A stretch of 64,000 nucleotides of DNA. Origin: Novosphingobium sp. 28-62-57. GTDB taxonomy: Bacteria > Pseudomonadota > Alphaproteobacteria > Sphingomonadales > Sphingomonadaceae. The position numbers were made by a program, and so were the translations under genes. This document shows, in pieces, positions 19,111 through 27,712 of this stretch. The stretch's first letter is position 1; each line of letters starts with the position of its first letter. The notes beneath the pieces were generated by a model. The model was given only the letters and a program-made list of their open reading frames with translations, searched no databases and was not told the DNA's origin. The DNA is taken from positions 1-64,000 of the forward strand of contig NCGO01000009.1 in assembly GCA_002256985.1 (NCBI GenBank). Direction: 5' to 3'.

Positions 19111-19800
19111 TCAGATGGTGGGCCGCGCATAGAGTGGGGGGAAAGCGGCTTCCAACGGCTTGGTATCGGGCAGGATATAGACATAGCCGCCCTTTTTCCC
19201 GAACAACTGCGTGATCTTGCCGTTGTAGATGGCCTTGGGCACGTTGATGCAGCCGTAGGTTATGCGGTTGTCTTCGATTCCGGGCGATAGCATCCGCTTT
19301 GTGCGGTTTTCCTTGTTGGCTGGCGGAATGGTATGGATGCCGACCGAATTGGCATAGTCCACCCACAGCATTTTCACGTTGCCCGCTGCGCGTCCGAATT
19401 TTGCCAGATAGCGGCCAGCGGGCGTGGTTTTTTCGGCAGGGCCAATTTCGGACAGGCTCTTGTTGCCGACCCCCGGAGTGGCATCATCACCCAAGGCGAT
19501 GCCCAGCAATACGGGGCCGCTTGCCACGGCCGTGCCCTTGGCGTCAAAGACAAGGATCGTTGCGGTGGGTTTGTCGATCACGACATAGGGCAGGCCAGCA
19601 TTGTCCCCCGTTTGTGCGACCCAACTGGTAACACGATGCGCTGACTGGCTGAGCGGAGGAAGCTGAAACGCAGGGGCCTTTGCCTTGGCCCGGCGGGATT
19701 TGGTGCTGGCGGTCGGTTTTGTCTTCGTTTTTTGCGGCTCGGCAGAAACTGGCGCGGCGATCAGCGCAAGTCCGGCAAGCGCTAACAAGGCCTTGATCAT
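19111..19800 (-). CDS. L,D-transpeptidase (YkuD domain), exported
   Basis: About 229 residues. Signal peptide MIKALLALAGLALIAAPVSA, then a basic linker (TKTKPTASTKSRRAKAKAP) and a YkuD catalytic domain (VVIDKPTATILVFDAKG to the C-terminus). The catalytic region reads IHTIPP ... NRITYGCINVP: the Cys is present, but the usual S/T-HGC is TYGC, a variant I recall from proteobacterial relatives. It should form or modify 3-3 peptidoglycan cross-links or attach proteins in the periplasm. The start at ATG 19800 is chosen for the signal peptide; the upstream in-frame extension is not signal-like. Confidence 0.85.
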   Translation of the reverse strand: MIKALLALAGLALIAAPVSAEPQKTKTKPTASTKSRRAKAKAPAFQLPPLSQSAHRVTSWVAQTGDNAGLPYVVIDKPTATILVFDAKGTAVASGPVLLGIALGDDATPGVGNKSLSEIGPAEKTTPAGRYLAKFGRAAGNVKMLWVDYANSVGIHTIPPANKENRTKRMLSPGIEDNRITYGCINVPKAIYNGKITQLFGKKGGYVYILPDTKPLEAAFPPLYARPTI

Positions 19801-19902
19801 GTGAAGTGTCACTCGTTTGTGGGGCACGCAAGAACGCCCGAAGGGCCACACATGGCTGAGGGACTGGCCACATGTGACCCTCCGGGCGGGGAGAGGTCTG
19901 GA

Positions 19903-20211
19903 TTAGTTGCGCGCGCGCTTTTGCGGCTGCTGCTGCATCTGCATCATGCGCTGGTCCATGCCATCCACACGGCCAGTCAACTGATCGAGGCGCTGGGTGT
20001 TGGTCTGCGACTGGGCATTGGCGGCCTGCGCTTCACCGCGTGCGGCCTGAGCGATGCCATCGGTGGTCTGCAGGCGGCCTTCCACCCCGTCGATGCGCTG
20101 GTTAACCGTTGCGATTTGTTCGTTGACATATCCCTTGGTTGCGCAGCCACCCAGGCCAAGCGACCCGGCGAGAATGGCAACAGCAGGGATGATTTTCAAA
20201 GAAGGCGTCAT
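19903..20211 (-). CDS. Small lipoprotein with coiled-coil repeat
   Basis: About 102 residues. A lipoprotein signal (IIPAVAILAGSLGLGGC, lipobox LGGC) is followed by ATKGYVNEQIATVNQRIDGV and a heptad-like Ala/Gln-rich coiled coil to residue ~90, ending in a basic QKRARN tail. It resembles small Lpp-like structural lipoproteins. The ATG at 20211 is preceded by GGAG at six bases; this GGAG is itself part of an in-frame ATG GAG at 20223. Confidence 0.75.
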   Translation of the reverse strand: MTPSLKIIPAVAILAGSLGLGGCATKGYVNEQIATVNQRIDGVEGRLQTTDGIAQAARGEAQAANAQSQTNTQRLDQLTGRVDGMDQRMMQMQQQPQKRARN

Positions 20212-20420
20212 TGAATGCTCCATTATGGTTTTTGGCGAACCGGAGCGGCAACGCGCGGTTGCGAAAAACGGGCACGATGGAATCGCCGGAAAGTGCCGAA
20301 ATGTGGGCGAGTTGAGCGGGTAATGCCGGAACTCTGAGCGTGGCGCGACAGCCTGTTTTATGGGAGCGATAGACCGAAAGCTGATTCTGTGGTCCGCGCA
20401 AAGCAGTGAGAAAGTTGTTC

Positions 20421-20553
20421 GCGCGGAGACGCGGAGGCGCGGAGATTAGAAGAAGATAGGTGGCTGCGCCGCAGGCCACGAATCCTCTTGTCCTTTTCTT
20501 CTCCGCGCCTCCGCGTCTCCGCGCGATAAAATCTCTGCACCTCTGCGCGAAAC
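20421..20553. repeat. 26-bp perfect inverted repeat with CTCTGCGCGAAAC end
   Basis: Arms at 20421-20446 and 20501-20526 are exact reverse complements over 26 bases (starting CGCGCGGAGACGCGGAGGCG), with a 54-base centre. The sequence continues to CTCTGCGCGAAAC, shared with the repeat at 18936-19096. It fills most of the 20212-20639 gap, which holds no gene. Confidence 0.8.
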
Positions 20554-20572
20554 AGTTTGACGCGGGCATGCG

Positions 20573-20604
20573 AAAAGGGCGCACCTTGCGGCACGCCCTT
20601 AAAA
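20573..20604 (-). terminator. Terminator of infC
   Basis: On the minus strand a stem AAGGGCG / CGCCCTT is followed by TTTTCG. It lies 36 bases after the infC stop. Confidence 0.7.
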
Positions 20605-20639
20605 CATTCATGCAGCTTTCAGCGATTGTTCTGGCGCGT

Positions 20640-21158
20640 TTACTTCGGCGCGAGGACCATCAGCATCTGGCGGCCTTCCATGCGGGGGAAGGCTTCGACC
20701 TTGGCGATTTCGGCCACATCGTCCTGCACCTTGCGCAGCAGGTTCATGCCCAGCTGCTGGTGCGAGAGTTCACGGCCGCGGAAACGCAGGGTGATCTTCA
20801 CCTTGTCGCCATCTTCGATGAACCGGGTTACATTACGCATCTTCGTATCGTAATCGTGGTCATCGATGTTGGGACGCATCTTGATCTCCTTGATCTCCTG
20901 CGTCTTCTGGCTCTTGCGCGCCAAGTTCGCCTTCTTCTGCGCCTCGTAGCGGAACTTGCCCACATCGAGGAACTTGCAGACCGGCGGGTCGGCGTTCGGG
21001 GAAACTTCGACGAGATCAAGGCCGACTTCTGCCGCCTGCTCGATCGCTTCGCGCGTGTACATGACACCCAGATTCTCACCATCACCGTCAATCACGCGCA
21101 CTTTGGGCACGTTGATCATCTGGTTGAAGCGAGGTCCGCTTTTGACGGGGGGCGCCAT
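20640..21158 (-). CDS. infC: Translation initiation factor IF-3
   Basis: The 172-residue protein has the N-terminal domain ([40 protein letters not shown]), the basic linker ([20 protein letters not shown]) and the C-terminal domain ([40 protein letters not shown]). It binds the 30S subunit and checks initiator tRNA. ATG 21158 has no clear ribosome binding site upstream. The usual downstream partners rpmI and rplT are not here, so the gene stands alone. Confidence 0.97.
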   Translation of the reverse strand: MAPPVKSGPRFNQMINVPKVRVIDGDGENLGVMYTREAIEQAAEVGLDLVEVSPNADPPVCKFLDVGKFRYEAQKKANLARKSQKTQEIKEIKMRPNIDDHDYDTKMRNVTRFIEDGDKVKITLRFRGRELSHQQLGMNLLRKVQDDVAEIAKVEAFPRMEGRQMLMVLAPK

Positions 21159-21341
21159 ACTGCGCCGCGGTGGGGGAGCTATAGTGCTTTCTCCTGCAGT
21201 TTATCCGAATTTACGCCAAGACGGCGGTTGCGGCGCTCATATCACAATGCGCAAGGTTTTAAAGGCCCGGTTTGCGGGAAGTTCCGATTACCTGCAGCAT
21301 CGTGCACAAATTTGTGCAGACGGGCTTTTCATGCCGGGCTT

Positions 21342-22016
21342 TCAGGCTGGCGCGCGCCATAGCGCGAAGCGAGCAAGCTTTGCCCCGGCCGGCACGATGG
21401 CATCGATGGCGCGGGCGGGTTGGAGCGCGGCCAAGATAGCCGGATCGCCCGCATCCATGCCGCCGGTCAATGCGCCAAAAGCGGGGAGAATCAGCCGGTT
21501 CTCGCTGGCCACAGCGCATGGGCGGGCGATAGATCGGCCGCGCACGCTGACGCGCAGCTTGGGGTGGAAGTGGCCCGATACTTCGCGCGCATTGCTGCCT
21601 CGCTGCGCGATATGGCGCAGTTTCAGCCCGCGAATATCGAGCTCATCGACCAGCGTTCCGCCCGGCGCGGCGGCATCTTCATCGTGGTTGCCGGTGATCC
21701 ACACCCAGTCGGTCGCGCGGGTCAGCGCATCGAGCATGCCTGCAGCATGGGGTTCCATGCGGGCCACGGCGGCGCGATCGTGGAACGAGTCGCCCAGACA
21801 GAACACCCGCCTTGCGCCCGTTTCACGCAGCGCGCCTGCCAGCCGTTCGAGCGTGGCGCGGCTGTCATAGGGGGGAAGCATCTGGCCGTGGCGGGCAAAG
21901 AAGCTCGCCTTTTCAAGGTGCAAATCGGCCACCAGCAGGGCGTTTTCCTCGGCCCAAAAGAGCGCGCGAGAGGCCCCGAGCCGGAATTCCTGAGAGGCGA
22001 ACGAAAAGGGAACCAT
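21342..22016 (-). CDS. pdeM: Ligase-associated DNA damage response endonuclease PdeM
   Basis: A 224-residue metallophosphoesterase. The metal ligands appear in order: VADLHLEKAS, CLGDSFHDR, WITGNHDE and SGHFHPK. These match PdeM, which in many bacteria is clustered with an LHR helicase, a LigB-type ATP ligase and an exonuclease. None of these partners is within the window, so the gene is separated from its usual set. No signal peptide. The ATG at 22016 is convergent-free and divergent from hemF. Confidence 0.9.
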   Translation of the reverse strand: MVPFSFASQEFRLGASRALFWAEENALLVADLHLEKASFFARHGQMLPPYDSRATLERLAGALRETGARRVFCLGDSFHDRAAVARMEPHAAGMLDALTRATDWVWITGNHDEDAAAPGGTLVDELDIRGLKLRHIAQRGSNAREVSGHFHPKLRVSVRGRSIARPCAVASENRLILPAFGALTGGMDAGDPAILAALQPARAIDAIVPAGAKLARFALWRAPA

Positions 22017-22078
22017 CGCTTCCCCTTGCCGGATCGCGATTCCCTTGGCAAGTCCGCTGAACTAGCCTGAGGATGAGC

Positions 22079-22942
22079 ATGACTGACTGGACTCAACACA
22101 CCGCCCGCGCCCGTACCTGGTTCGAATCCCTGCGGGACCGGATCTGCGCCGAATTTGAAGCTATTGAACGCGAGGCCGGTTCCGATGCTTCGTTCGCCTA
22201 TACCCCGTGGAACCGTGAGCATGACGGTGAGGCCGTGGAGAACGGCGGTGGCGGCGTGCAGGGACTGATGAAGGGCAAGATCTTCGAGAAAGTCGGCGTC
22301 AACGTTTCCACCGTGCAGGGCGAGTTTTCCAAGGAATTTGCCGGATCGATCAACGGGGCCAGCGCCGATGCGCCGGGCTATACTGCCACGGGCATCAGCC
22401 TTGTGGCGCATATGGCCAATCCGCACGTGCCCGCCGTCCACATGAACACGCGCTTCCTCACCACCAGCAAGGCGTGGTTCGGCGGGGGCGGGGACCTGAA
22501 CCCGCCGATCCCCTATGACGAGGACACCGCCGAGTTCCACGCGGAATACAAAGCGGCGTGTGACAAGCATGACCCGGATTATTACCCGCGCTTCAAGAAG
22601 TGGGCCGACGACTACTTCTGGATCCCGCATCGCAAGGTCCATCGCGGGGTGGGGGGCATTTTCTATGACCATCTGGAATGCGCCGATGACGCTGCGTTCG
22701 AGGCCAACTTTGCGCTGACGCGCGATGTGGGCGATGCCTTTATCAACGTGTTCCCGCGGCTGGTGCGCAAGCGCATGGGCATGGAGTTCAACGATGCGGA
22801 CAAGTTGCAGCAGTTGGAATATCGCGGCCGGTATGCTGAGTTCAATCTGGTGTGGGACCGTGGCACCACCTTTGGGCTGAAAACCGGTGGCAATATCGAA
22901 GCCATCCTGATGAGCCTGCCGCCGGTTGCCGTGTGGACCTGA
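22079..22942 (+). CDS. hemF: Oxygen-dependent coproporphyrinogen III oxidase
   Basis: About 287 residues with the HemF signatures SISLVAHM-like TATGISLVAHMANPHVPAVH, MNTRFLTT, WFGGGGDLNPPIPY, KKWADDYFWIPHRKVHRGVG GIFYDHLE and the C-terminal RYAEFNLVWDRGTTFGLKTG. The enzyme decarboxylates coproporphyrinogen III to protoporphyrinogen IX with O2 in haem biosynthesis, in the cytoplasm. ATG 22079 has GAGG six bases upstream; the ATG at 22073 would sit on top of this site. A GTG start for the next gene follows one base after its stop. Confidence 0.97.
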   Translation: MTDWTQHTARARTWFESLRDRICAEFEAIEREAGSDASFAYTPWNREHDGEAVENGGGGVQGLMKGKIFEKVGVNVSTVQGEFSKEFAGSINGASADAPGYTATGISLVAHMANPHVPAVHMNTRFLTTSKAWFGGGGDLNPPIPYDEDTAEFHAEYKAACDKHDPDYYPRFKKWADDYFWIPHRKVHRGVGGIFYDHLECADDAAFEANFALTRDVGDAFINVFPRLVRKRMGMEFNDADKLQQLEYRGRYAEFNLVWDRGTTFGLKTGGNIEAILMSLPPVAVWT

Positions 22943-22943
22943 T

Positions 22944-23567
22944 GTGATCGAAGCACACGGCCCGCCGCTGGGCCACGGTTACCACAACGTTGCGGCAGGT
23001 GATCTGGCCTGCGTGGTCACGGCGCTGGAGATGCTTGAGCCGCCAGCCGCGCTACGTCGGTTGACGCCCGAGGCGGACGTGCCGCTGCAGATTGTGCGCT
23101 GGAAGGATACCGCGCCCGAAAAGTATCGCCTGCTTTACAAGCGGGTGGGCGGGCCGTGGCTGTGGTGGACGCGGCTGGGCAAGAGTGATGCGGAAATCGC
23201 CGGCATCATCCACGATCCGCGCGTGCAGCTCTATGCTGTGACCGATCGGACGCGGGTGGAGGTTGGGATGGTCGAACTCGATTTCCGTATCGATGGTGAA
23301 TGCGAGATCGTTTTCTTCGGCCTGATCAAGGGCGCGACGGGCAGGGGGCTGGGCCAGTGGCTGATGCGCAAGGCGTTGCAGCTGGCCTGGGCTCCGGGCG
23401 TTACCCGCGTGTGGTTGCACACTTGCACCACCGATGATCCGCGCGCGCTGCCGTTCTATCAGAAGCAGGGCTTTGCGCCGTTTGCGCGGTTCGTGGAGAT
23501 CCTGCCGGACCCGCGCGTGTCAGGATTGTTGCCGCAAGACACCGGCAGCGCGCCGATTATCCTGTAA
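22944..23567 (+). CDS. GNAT-family N-acetyltransferase
   Basis: About 207 residues. The acetyl-CoA site is seen as GLIKGATGRGLGQWLMRKAL (R/QxxGxG/A), preceded by a GMVELDFRIDGECEIVFF beta strand, and followed by VTRVWLHTCTTDDPRALPFY QKQGF, typical of GNAT enzymes. No GTG or ATG with a clear ribosome binding site exists; GTG 22944, one base after the hemF stop, gives a coupled start. The substrate is unknown. Its tight linkage to hemF is recalled as common in sphingomonads. Confidence 0.85.
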   Translation: MIEAHGPPLGHGYHNVAAGDLACVVTALEMLEPPAALRRLTPEADVPLQIVRWKDTAPEKYRLLYKRVGGPWLWWTRLGKSDAEIAGIIHDPRVQLYAVTDRTRVEVGMVELDFRIDGECEIVFFGLIKGATGRGLGQWLMRKALQLAWAPGVTRVWLHTCTTDDPRALPFYQKQGFAPFARFVEILPDPRVSGLLPQDTGSAPIIL

Positions 23568-23641
23568 TCAGCCAATACGATTGCATTTACGAAGTATTCC
23601 CCCTTGCAGGGTGGCCCCGGTTACCGCCATCTAAGGGCCAG

Positions 23642-25729
23642 ATGCTCCGCCAATACGAACTTGTCGAACGTGTGCTTGCCTATGATCCCGATGCGGACGA
23701 GGCGATGCTTAACCGTGCCTATGTCTATACCGTGCAGAAACACGGCAGCCAGAAGCGCGCAAGCGGGGACCCCTACTTCTCGCACCCGGTCGAAGTGGCT
23801 GGGTTGATGACCGAGCTGAAGCTCGATCAGGACACGATCATCACCGCGCTGCTCCACGATACGGTGGAAGACACGCTGGCCACGGTCGAGGAGATCGAGC
23901 GGCTGTTTGGCCCCAATGTGGCGCGGCTGGTCGATGGGGTGACCAAGCTTTCCAAGATCGAGACGATGAGCGAGAGCGAGCGCGCGGCGGAAAACCTGCG
24001 CAAGTTCCTGCTGGCGATGAGCGAGGATTTGCGCGTCCTGCTGGTCAAGCTGGCCGACCGCATGCACAACATGCGCACGCTGCATTACATCAAGAGCGAG
24101 GAAAAGCGCCGCCGCATCGCCCGCGAAACAATGGATATCTACGCGCCCTTGGCCGAGCGTGTGGGCATGTACGAATACATGCGCGAGATGCAGTTGCTGG
24201 CGTTCGAGCAGCTTGAGCCCGAAGCCTATGCCACGATCACCGGCCGCCTTTCTGCCATCCGCAACGAGGAAGGCGCGCAAGTTGATGCCATCGCGCTGCA
24301 GATCAAGCAGGCGCTGGCCGGCGTGGGCCTGCGCGTGGAAGTTTCGGGCCGCGAAAAGCACCCCTATTCGATCTGGCGCAAGATGGCCGAGCGGCACGTG
24401 TCGTTCGAACAGATCACCGATATCATGGCCTTCCGCGTCCTGACCGAGAGTGAGGACGATTGCTACAAGGCGCTGGGGATCCTGCACCGGACCTGGCAGA
24501 TGATCCCGGGCCGCTTCAAGGATTACATCTCCACCCCGAAGATGAACGGCTACCGCTCGCTCCACACCGCGCTGATCTATTCCAACGCGATGCGCGTGGA
24601 AGTGCAGATCAAGACGCGCGAGATGCACGAGCTGAACGAGTTCGGCCTTGCCGCGCACTGGGCCTACAAGCAGGGCGACAAGCCGGACGGGCAGGTGGGC
24701 TGGCTGCGCGATCTGATCGAAATCCTCGAATCCAGCCAGGACGCCGACGAGCTGCTCGAAAACACCAAGATGGCGATCTATCAGGACCGCATCTTTGCCT
24801 TCACCCCCAAAGGCGCGCTGTTCCAGCTGCCCAAGGGCGCGACGCCGATCGACTTTGCCTTTGCCGTCCACACCAATCTGGGCGCGCAGGCGGTGGGGGC
24901 CAAGATCAACGGACGGCACGTGCCGCTGCGCACGCCGCTGGGCAATGGCGATGTGGTGGAAATCATCAAGAGCCGCAGTTCCGAACCGCAATTGTCGTGG
25001 CTGGGCTTTGTCGTGACCGGCAAGGCCCGCGCCGCCATCCGCCGCTCGGTTCGCCAGAAAGAGCGCGCCGAAGTGGCCGCCATCGGGCGCAAGCTCTATG
25101 AGGAAATCATCGAGCGCCTGCCGACCAAGATCGGCAAGAAGGCGATGGCCGATGCGCTCAAGCGGCTGAAACTGACGACCGAAGAGGACCTGATGTTTGC
25201 GGTGGGTTCGGCCAAGCTGGATGACCGGCAGGTGATGGAAGCGCTCGTCCCCGGCAGCGCGGCCAACATCCCTGAGGAAAACTGGCCCAACCAGAAACGC
25301 GCCATCGCCGTACGCGGGTTGACGCCGGGCGTGGCGTTCAAACTGGCCGCATGCTGCCACCCGGTACCCGGCGACCGCATCGTCGGCCTGCGCCGTCCGG
25401 CCAAGGGCGTGGAAGTCCACGCGATTGACTGCATGAAACTGGCCGACGGCATCGACGCCGACTGGATCGACCTGTCATGGGACGCCCGCACCGACGGCGC
25501 CATTGGCCGGTTGCGTGCAGAGTTGTATAACCGCCCGGGGACTTTGGCGGAGATGGCGGGCATCTTCGCCAAGAACCACGCGAACGTGGTGAACCTTGAG
25601 ATGACGCTGCGGGAGAATCCGTTCCATACCTATGAGGTGGACCTGGAGGTCCGCGATCTGGCGCATTTGACGCGCATCGTCAGCGCGTTGCGGGCGAGTG
25701 AGGCGGTGGCGCAGGCGGAGCGGATTTGA
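23642..25729 (+). CDS. Bifunctional (p)ppGpp synthetase/hydrolase (Rel/SpoT)
   Basis: The 695-residue protein contains all RSH domains in order: HD hydrolase (FSHPVEVAGLM, ALLHDTVEDT), synthetase (KDYISTPKMNGYRSLHTALI and FGLAAHWAYK), TGS (RIFAFTPKGALFQLPKGATP), a zinc-finger/helical region with ACCHPVPGD, and a C-terminal ACT domain (ELYNRPGTLAEMAGIFAKN). Both catalytic motifs are intact, so it should make and degrade the alarmone. Alphaproteobacteria usually carry a single such gene. The repeat array starts 15 bases after its stop, so the array was inserted immediately downstream of it. Confidence 0.97.
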   Translation: MLRQYELVERVLAYDPDADEAMLNRAYVYTVQKHGSQKRASGDPYFSHPVEVAGLMTELKLDQDTIITALLHDTVEDTLATVEEIERLFGPNVARLVDGVTKLSKIETMSESERAAENLRKFLLAMSEDLRVLLVKLADRMHNMRTLHYIKSEEKRRRIARETMDIYAPLAERVGMYEYMREMQLLAFEQLEPEAYATITGRLSAIRNEEGAQVDAIALQIKQALAGVGLRVEVSGREKHPYSIWRKMAERHVSFEQITDIMAFRVLTESEDDCYKALGILHRTWQMIPGRFKDYISTPKMNGYRSLHTALIYSNAMRVEVQIKTREMHELNEFGLAAHWAYKQGDKPDGQVGWLRDLIEILESSQDADELLENTKMAIYQDRIFAFTPKGALFQLPKGATPIDFAFAVHTNLGAQAVGAKINGRHVPLRTPLGNGDVVEIIKSRSSEPQLSWLGFVVTGKARAAIRRSVRQKERAEVAAIGRKLYEEIIERLPTKIGKKAMADALKRLKLTTEEDLMFAVGSAKLDDRQVMEALVPGSAANIPEENWPNQKRAIAVRGLTPGVAFKLAACCHPVPGDRIVGLRRPAKGVEVHAIDCMKLADGIDADWIDLSWDARTDGAIGRLRAELYNRPGTLAEMAGIFAKNHANVVNLEMTLRENPFHTYEVDLEVRDLAHLTRIVSALRASEAVAQAERI

Positions 25730-25771
25730 GGGGGGGGGTGATTGGTGTATTTAGTAAAGTGTCACCGTAAT

Positions 25772-25954
25772 TCCGCGTTTAATATGCTAAAGGCCTTGGC
25801 CAATAAGCCGATAGTTGGCGTGCCCTTGGGCGCAGCTGCATCTGAATTTATTGATCAAACGACGGTCGGGAAGGGCTATGATTTTACCCGTATCTTTACC
25901 AAGGCGGTGTCGAGTGGCCTTCTGCCATATACGCCAGCGCCTAAAGAGAAGTAA
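25772..25954 (+). pseudogene. Passenger 1: start-less 3' ORF tail (orphan toxin tip?)
   Basis: An open frame enters from the repeat (repeat-encoded VYLVKCHRN) and continues for about 60 residues (NMLKALANKPIVGVPLGAAA ... YTPAPKEK), ending at 25954. There is no plausible own start in this frame except an internal ATG, so it looks like the 3' end of a larger gene. The following ORF starts two bases later. I do not recognise the family; the arrangement suggests a C-terminal tip of a polymorphic toxin. Confidence 0.5.
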
Positions 25955-25956
25955 AC

Positions 25957-26502
25957 ATGGATAATGGTCGCATCACTTGGGCAAAAAGGCGATACGGGTA
26001 TTCAGTAGTGCCTGCATTTATGGCAAACTCGCTTTTGCTGTGGGCAATTTTTTATAATATTAGCCGATTTGGTATGAGTAGTGCGCGAAACTTTGATATT
26101 AACTTTTTTTTGATCGCAATATTTTTCAATATTGTTCCATTAGTCATTATTTTTGATGTTTGGAGATATAGGATTGGTTGGGATGAAGAGTTTATTTTCG
26201 CGAGACCTATATCAAATTTTAGCAGTTATATGAAAATGAGATTTGACGACATTGAGGTTGTTGACGTTCGAGCGCGAAACTCGCTCCTTAAGAGAAGCCC
26301 CGCGGATTATGGTTCCGATGTAATTGTGCTTTATCGAAAGGAATGGGATGGCCACGAAATTTTTGCTCTCGATCCAAGCATAACTCATCCGTACCATTTT
26401 AAGGAGTTAATTAAAAATATCTACAGTCGACGTCCGAAAGCATTTACTGACGATGCTCTGGATTATATGCAAAAAATCGGAATTACGGTGACACTTTACT
26501 AA
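25957..26502 (+). CDS. Passenger 1: small membrane protein, immunity-like
   Basis: A 181-residue A+T-rich gene. Two N-terminal membrane segments (VVPAFMANSLLLWAIFYNIS and NFFLIAIFFNIVPLVIIFDV) are followed by a soluble domain (WRYRIGWDEEFIFARPISNF, DDIEVVDVRARNSLLKRSPA). The last residues ITVTLY and the stop codon are encoded by the 139-base element at 26482, so the native C-terminus may have been replaced. It starts two bases after the stop of a start-less ORF tail, as immunity genes do after toxin genes. The family is not recognised, and the immunity role is inferred from position only. Confidence 0.55.
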   Translation: MDNGRITWAKRRYGYSVVPAFMANSLLLWAIFYNISRFGMSSARNFDINFFLIAIFFNIVPLVIIFDVWRYRIGWDEEFIFARPISNFSSYMKMRFDDIEVVDVRARNSLLKRSPADYGSDVIVLYRKEWDGHEIFALDPSITHPYHFKELIKNIYSRRPKAFTDDALDYMQKIGITVTLY

Positions 26503-26620
26503 ACCCCCAAACTCAGAGAGCCACATCAGGTTTCCACATCGACCGAAAGATGTCAGGATGCGTCTCTCGGCTCGGTGGGAGGGGTAAGGATAAGTGTATT
26601 TAGTAAAGTGTCACCGTAAT
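26482..26620. mobile_element. 139-bp inverted-end element, copy 1
   Basis: Ends ATTACGGTGACACTTTACTA and its complement are perfect inverted repeats. The interior (ACATCGACCGAAAGATGTCAG and CTCGGCTCGGTGGGAGGGG) is shared with the copies at 27295 and 28592. It encodes no protein and would be mobilised in trans. Confidence 0.85.
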
Positions 26621-26835
26621 CCTTCGGCAAGCGCCAGGGACACATCAACCTTTCGCGCGGTGCGGACGTGCTGGCTGCAGGCGAAGCGAAGTTCTACCAG
26701 GGTGCGGTCAAAAGGATCGATAATATGTCTGGCCACTACCGGCCAACTGGAACCTCTGCACAAAGTGCGGCGGAGGCAGCATTCAATCGAACCGGTTTTG
26801 ATGCTACTGGCCGTTACGTTGAGAGGAAATTTTAA
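26620..26835 (+). pseudogene. Passenger 2: start-less polymorphic-toxin C-terminus
   Basis: About 71 codons open in one frame directly after a TAA inside the repeat end. The translation (GKRQGHINLSRGADVLAAGE, then NMSGHYRPTGTSAQSAAEAA and GFDATGRYVERKF) matches the conserved C-terminal end I recall from Rhs and other polymorphic toxins (GHxxLxxGxxVxAAGE ... SGHYxP). No start codon or upstream toxin body is present. Its stop TAA overlaps the next ATG (TAATG). Confidence 0.6.
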
Positions 26836-27224
26836 TGTCACAATTGGCAGCAGCAATCGGCAGCCTATCGACGACCCTCAACGATGGGCATGGAATTGAA
26901 ACAGTTGAAGATGCTTTGTTCGATATAGTGGATTTGCTCAGGGTCGACCCGCATGCAAAAACGCAATTCTTAGAGATGGTTGAGCAGACACTTGCGAAAC
27001 GTTGGCCCTACGCCTTAGGTGAAAACAGCGTTCCAAGCGAACTGATTGAACTCGCAACACACGAGCTTAGATGGCCTGAGTTCATGGTCCTTGCCGAAAA
27101 ACGAATCGGCGAGATTTTCGGAGGTGACGCAATGTTGGCGATTAGTGATGTGTCTCACGGCGTGAAGCAGGCATATGCAGATGACTGGGAAGACCGGGAT
27201 CTTTTTGGAAGATATGCCGTCTAG
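26835..27224 (+). CDS. Passenger 2: small soluble protein, probable immunity protein
   Basis: The 129-residue acidic protein (MSQLAAAIGSLSTTLNDGHG ... DLFGRYAV) has no signal or membrane segment. The segment ELIELATHELRWPEFMVLAE resembles immunity proteins of contact-dependent and Rhs toxins that I recall. Its ATG overlaps the stop of the toxin-like tail (TAATG), with AGAGG just upstream, indicating translational coupling. The gene ends 17 bases before the next terminal sequence at 27241. Orphan immunity modules of this kind can protect against siblings' toxins. Confidence 0.6.
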   Translation: MSQLAAAIGSLSTTLNDGHGIETVEDALFDIVDLLRVDPHAKTQFLEMVEQTLAKRWPYALGENSVPSELIELATHELRWPEFMVLAEKRIGEIFGGDAMLAISDVSHGVKQAYADDWEDRDLFGRYAV

Positions 27225-27294
27225 TTGCCGCAGAGAGGGAATTACGGTGACACTTTACTAAATCCCCAAACTCCGTCACTCTCAACCCATGGCA

Positions 27295-27433
27295 ATTACG
27301 GTGACACTTTACTAAACCCCCAAACTCAGAGAGCCACATCAGGTTTCCACATCGACCGAAAGATGTCAGGATGTGTCTCTCGGCTCGGTGGGAGGGATGA
27401 GGATAAGTGTATTTAGTAAAGTGTCACCGTAAT
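27295..27433. mobile_element. 139-bp inverted-end element, copy 2
   Basis: The length is identical to copies 1 and 3, with a few substitutions in the interior (for example GATGAGGATAAG in place of GGTAAGGATAAG). It is preceded at 27241 by a terminal sequence fused to the RAYT leader cut off at the ATGGC start codon, and followed by two right-half copies (27434-27524, 27525-27625). Confidence 0.85.
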
Positions 27434-27625
27434 CCTCACACATCGACCGAAAGATGTCAGGATGCGTTTCCCGGCTCGGTGGGAGGGATGAGGATAAGTG
27501 TATTTAGTAAAGTGTCACCGTAATTGCCCATCAGGTTTCCACATCGACCGAAAGATGTCAGGATGCGTCACTCGGTTCGGTGGGAGGGGTAAGGATAAAT
27601 GTATTTAGTAAAGTGTCACCGTAAT

Positions 27626-27712
27626 CCCCAAAATAACCAATTTTACTATGTGCTCGTCAATCAGAGCAGGATCGATGCACTTAGTAGTGCGCGGATGAGG
27701 GGGCAGCGTTAA
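27626..27712 (+). pseudogene. Passenger 3: start-less 3' ORF tail
   Basis: The repeat-encoded frame VYLVKCHRN runs on without stop into PQNNQFYYVLVNQSRIDALS SARMRGQR and ends with TAA at 27710-27712, immediately followed by ATG of the lipoprotein gene (TAAATG). It is too short to identify, but the layout equals that of passengers 1 and 2: a headless 3' tail directly abutting a complete small gene. Confidence 0.45.

Noticed and set aside
19111-19800. Inactive L,D-transpeptidase because of TYGC in place of SHGC
   Set aside because: The TYGC form recurs in proteobacterial relatives as I recall them and the Cys and an upstream His are kept, so loss of activity is not supported.
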